6,294 nt of DNA from Sediminibacterium ginsengisoli (GTDB taxonomy: Bacteria; Bacteroidota; Bacteroidia; Chitinophagales; Chitinophagaceae), in the NCBI GenBank assembly GCA_943326215.1, contig CALPSK010000057.1, positions 1 to 6,294 on the forward strand, read 5' to 3'. Each line of letters opens with the position of its first letter. Positions within the stretch are counted from its first letter, which is position 1. The notes under the pieces are model-generated. The model was not told the origin of the DNA. It made no database searches and saw nothing but the letters and a program-made list of their open reading frames with translations. Both the position numbers and the translations under genes were made by a program. Of the stretch, positions 5,660-6,294 are shown piece after piece.

Positions 5660-6294
5660 ATGATAAAAATGGCCATTAAAAAAATTCTTATTTCGCAAGC
5701 GCGTCCAGAAAGTGAAAAATCGCCTTATTTTGATTTGGAAAAAAAGCATAAAGTAGCACTACATTTTCATCCATTGATTCAACTAGTGCCTATTGCTGCA
5801 AAAGACTTCAGAAAAAACAAAATAGATATTGCAGTTTTCACCGCTGTTGTTTTTACCAGCAAACATGCTATTGACCATTTTTTTAGAACCTGCGATGAAT
5901 TAAAAGTTAGCATCAATCAGGATACAAAATATTTCTGTATTACGGAATCGGTAGCGCTTTATTTACAGAAGTTTATTATGTATCGCAAACGCAAGGTGTT
6001 TTTTGGTGCAGATGGAACGAATAAAAAATTATTTGATGTTTTAAACAAACATAAGAGTAATGAAAACTTCTTATATGTGTGTAGTGAAAACCAACAAGAC
6101 AATGAAATTGTGAATTGGTTAAAAGACCATGAATGCAAATTCGATTTAGGCTACATGTACAGAACCGAGTTTAGTGATATTAAAAAAGTACTTGCAGAAC
6201 ATAGTTTTGATGTTATATGTTTATTCACTCCAAGTGGTTTGAAAAGTTTATACCAGAACATGCCGAACTTTAAACAAAATGGAACCGCCATTGG
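5660..6294 (+). CDS. hemD: Uroporphyrinogen-III synthase HemD (3' end cut by window edge)
   Basis: The enzyme cyclises hydroxymethylbilane, with inversion of ring D, to uroporphyrinogen III, the branch-point precursor of heme and other tetrapyrroles. About 211 residues are visible of an expected 250, and the frame stays open to the window edge. The Bacteroidota form is recognisable from KKILISQARPESEKSPYFDL (7-26), AVVFTSKHAIDHFF (62-75), YFCITESVALYLQKF (91-105), YRKRKVFFG (108-116) and the second-lobe segment DVICLFTPSGLKSLYQNMP (184-202). These fit the two-lobed fold, with the conserved Thr/Ser of VFTS and FTPSG in the cleft. Two in-frame ATGs are possible, 5660 and 5669; the second gives MAIKKILISQ, and I cannot choose firmly without a Shine-Dalgarno. 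Residue numbers here use 5660. Only 7 bases separate it from the DUF4271 stop and no promoter lies between, so it should share that transcript. Confidence 0.92.
   Translation, partial: MIKMAIKKILISQARPESEKSPYFDLEKKHKVALHFHPLIQLVPIAAKDFRKNKIDIAVFTAVVFTSKHAIDHFFRTCDELKVSINQDTKYFCITESVALYLQKFIMYRKRKVFFGADGTNKKLFDVLNKHKSNENFLYVCSENQQDNEIVNWLKDHECKFDLGYMYRTEFSDIKKVLAEHSFDVICLFTPSGLKSLYQNMPNFKQNGTAI

Noticed and set aside
1..6294. Mobile element, CRISPR array, tRNA or rRNA, riboswitch, or foreign island
   Set aside because: Both strands were read for transposase or integrase motifs, regularly spaced repeats, tRNA-like folds and sudden composition shifts. The window is nearly fully covered by housekeeping or common envelope genes of uniform composition, and no gap is long enough to hide a structured RNA of typical size.

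Overview
The window looks like ordinary chromosomal DNA from a member of the Bacteroidota, and I would guess a Chitinophagia/Sphingobacteriia-type genome. The reasons are the low GC content, AT-rich codon use, absence of Shine-Dalgarno sequences before the starts, Bacteroidota-type TAnnTTTG promoter -7 elements before three genes, a DUF4271 membrane protein (a family essentially confined to this phylum), and the Bacteroidota form of HemD. No mobile element, rRNA, tRNA, CRISPR array or phage gene was seen.

Layout. (1) Positions 1-2237, plus strand: the 3' part of a TolC-family outer-membrane efflux gene, then after 32 bp a complete MacA/HlyD-like periplasmic adaptor. A strong intrinsic terminator (2267-2310) closes this unit. 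(2) Positions 2324-3337, plus strand: a complete gpsA (glycerol-3-phosphate dehydrogenase), probably transcribed alone from a promoter squeezed between the terminator and its ATG. (3) Positions 3420-4550, minus strand: hemW, convergent with gpsA. (4) Positions 4621-6294, plus strand: a DUF4271 membrane protein followed after 7 bp by hemD (uroporphyrinogen-III synthase), which runs off the right edge.

How the genes fit together. The TolC and adaptor products would form the outer-membrane and periplasmic parts of a tripartite pump; its inner-membrane component is not in the window and would have to lie upstream or elsewhere. GpsA supplies sn-glycerol-3-phosphate for phospholipid synthesis and is unrelated to its neighbours. 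On the right, a 70-bp divergent control region separates two tetrapyrrole-related units: hemW (heme chaperone) leftward and DUF4271-hemD (heme precursor synthesis) rightward. It holds a TAnnTTTG element on each strand and two overlapping perfect inverted repeats between them.

I found no convincing new system. The points most worth a second look are the divergent hemW / DUF4271-hemD control region, the possible leaderless transcripts of gpsA and DUF4271, and the uncharacterised DUF4271 protein coupled to hemD. There is no gene-free stretch over 300 bases; the longest gaps are about 70-86 bp.
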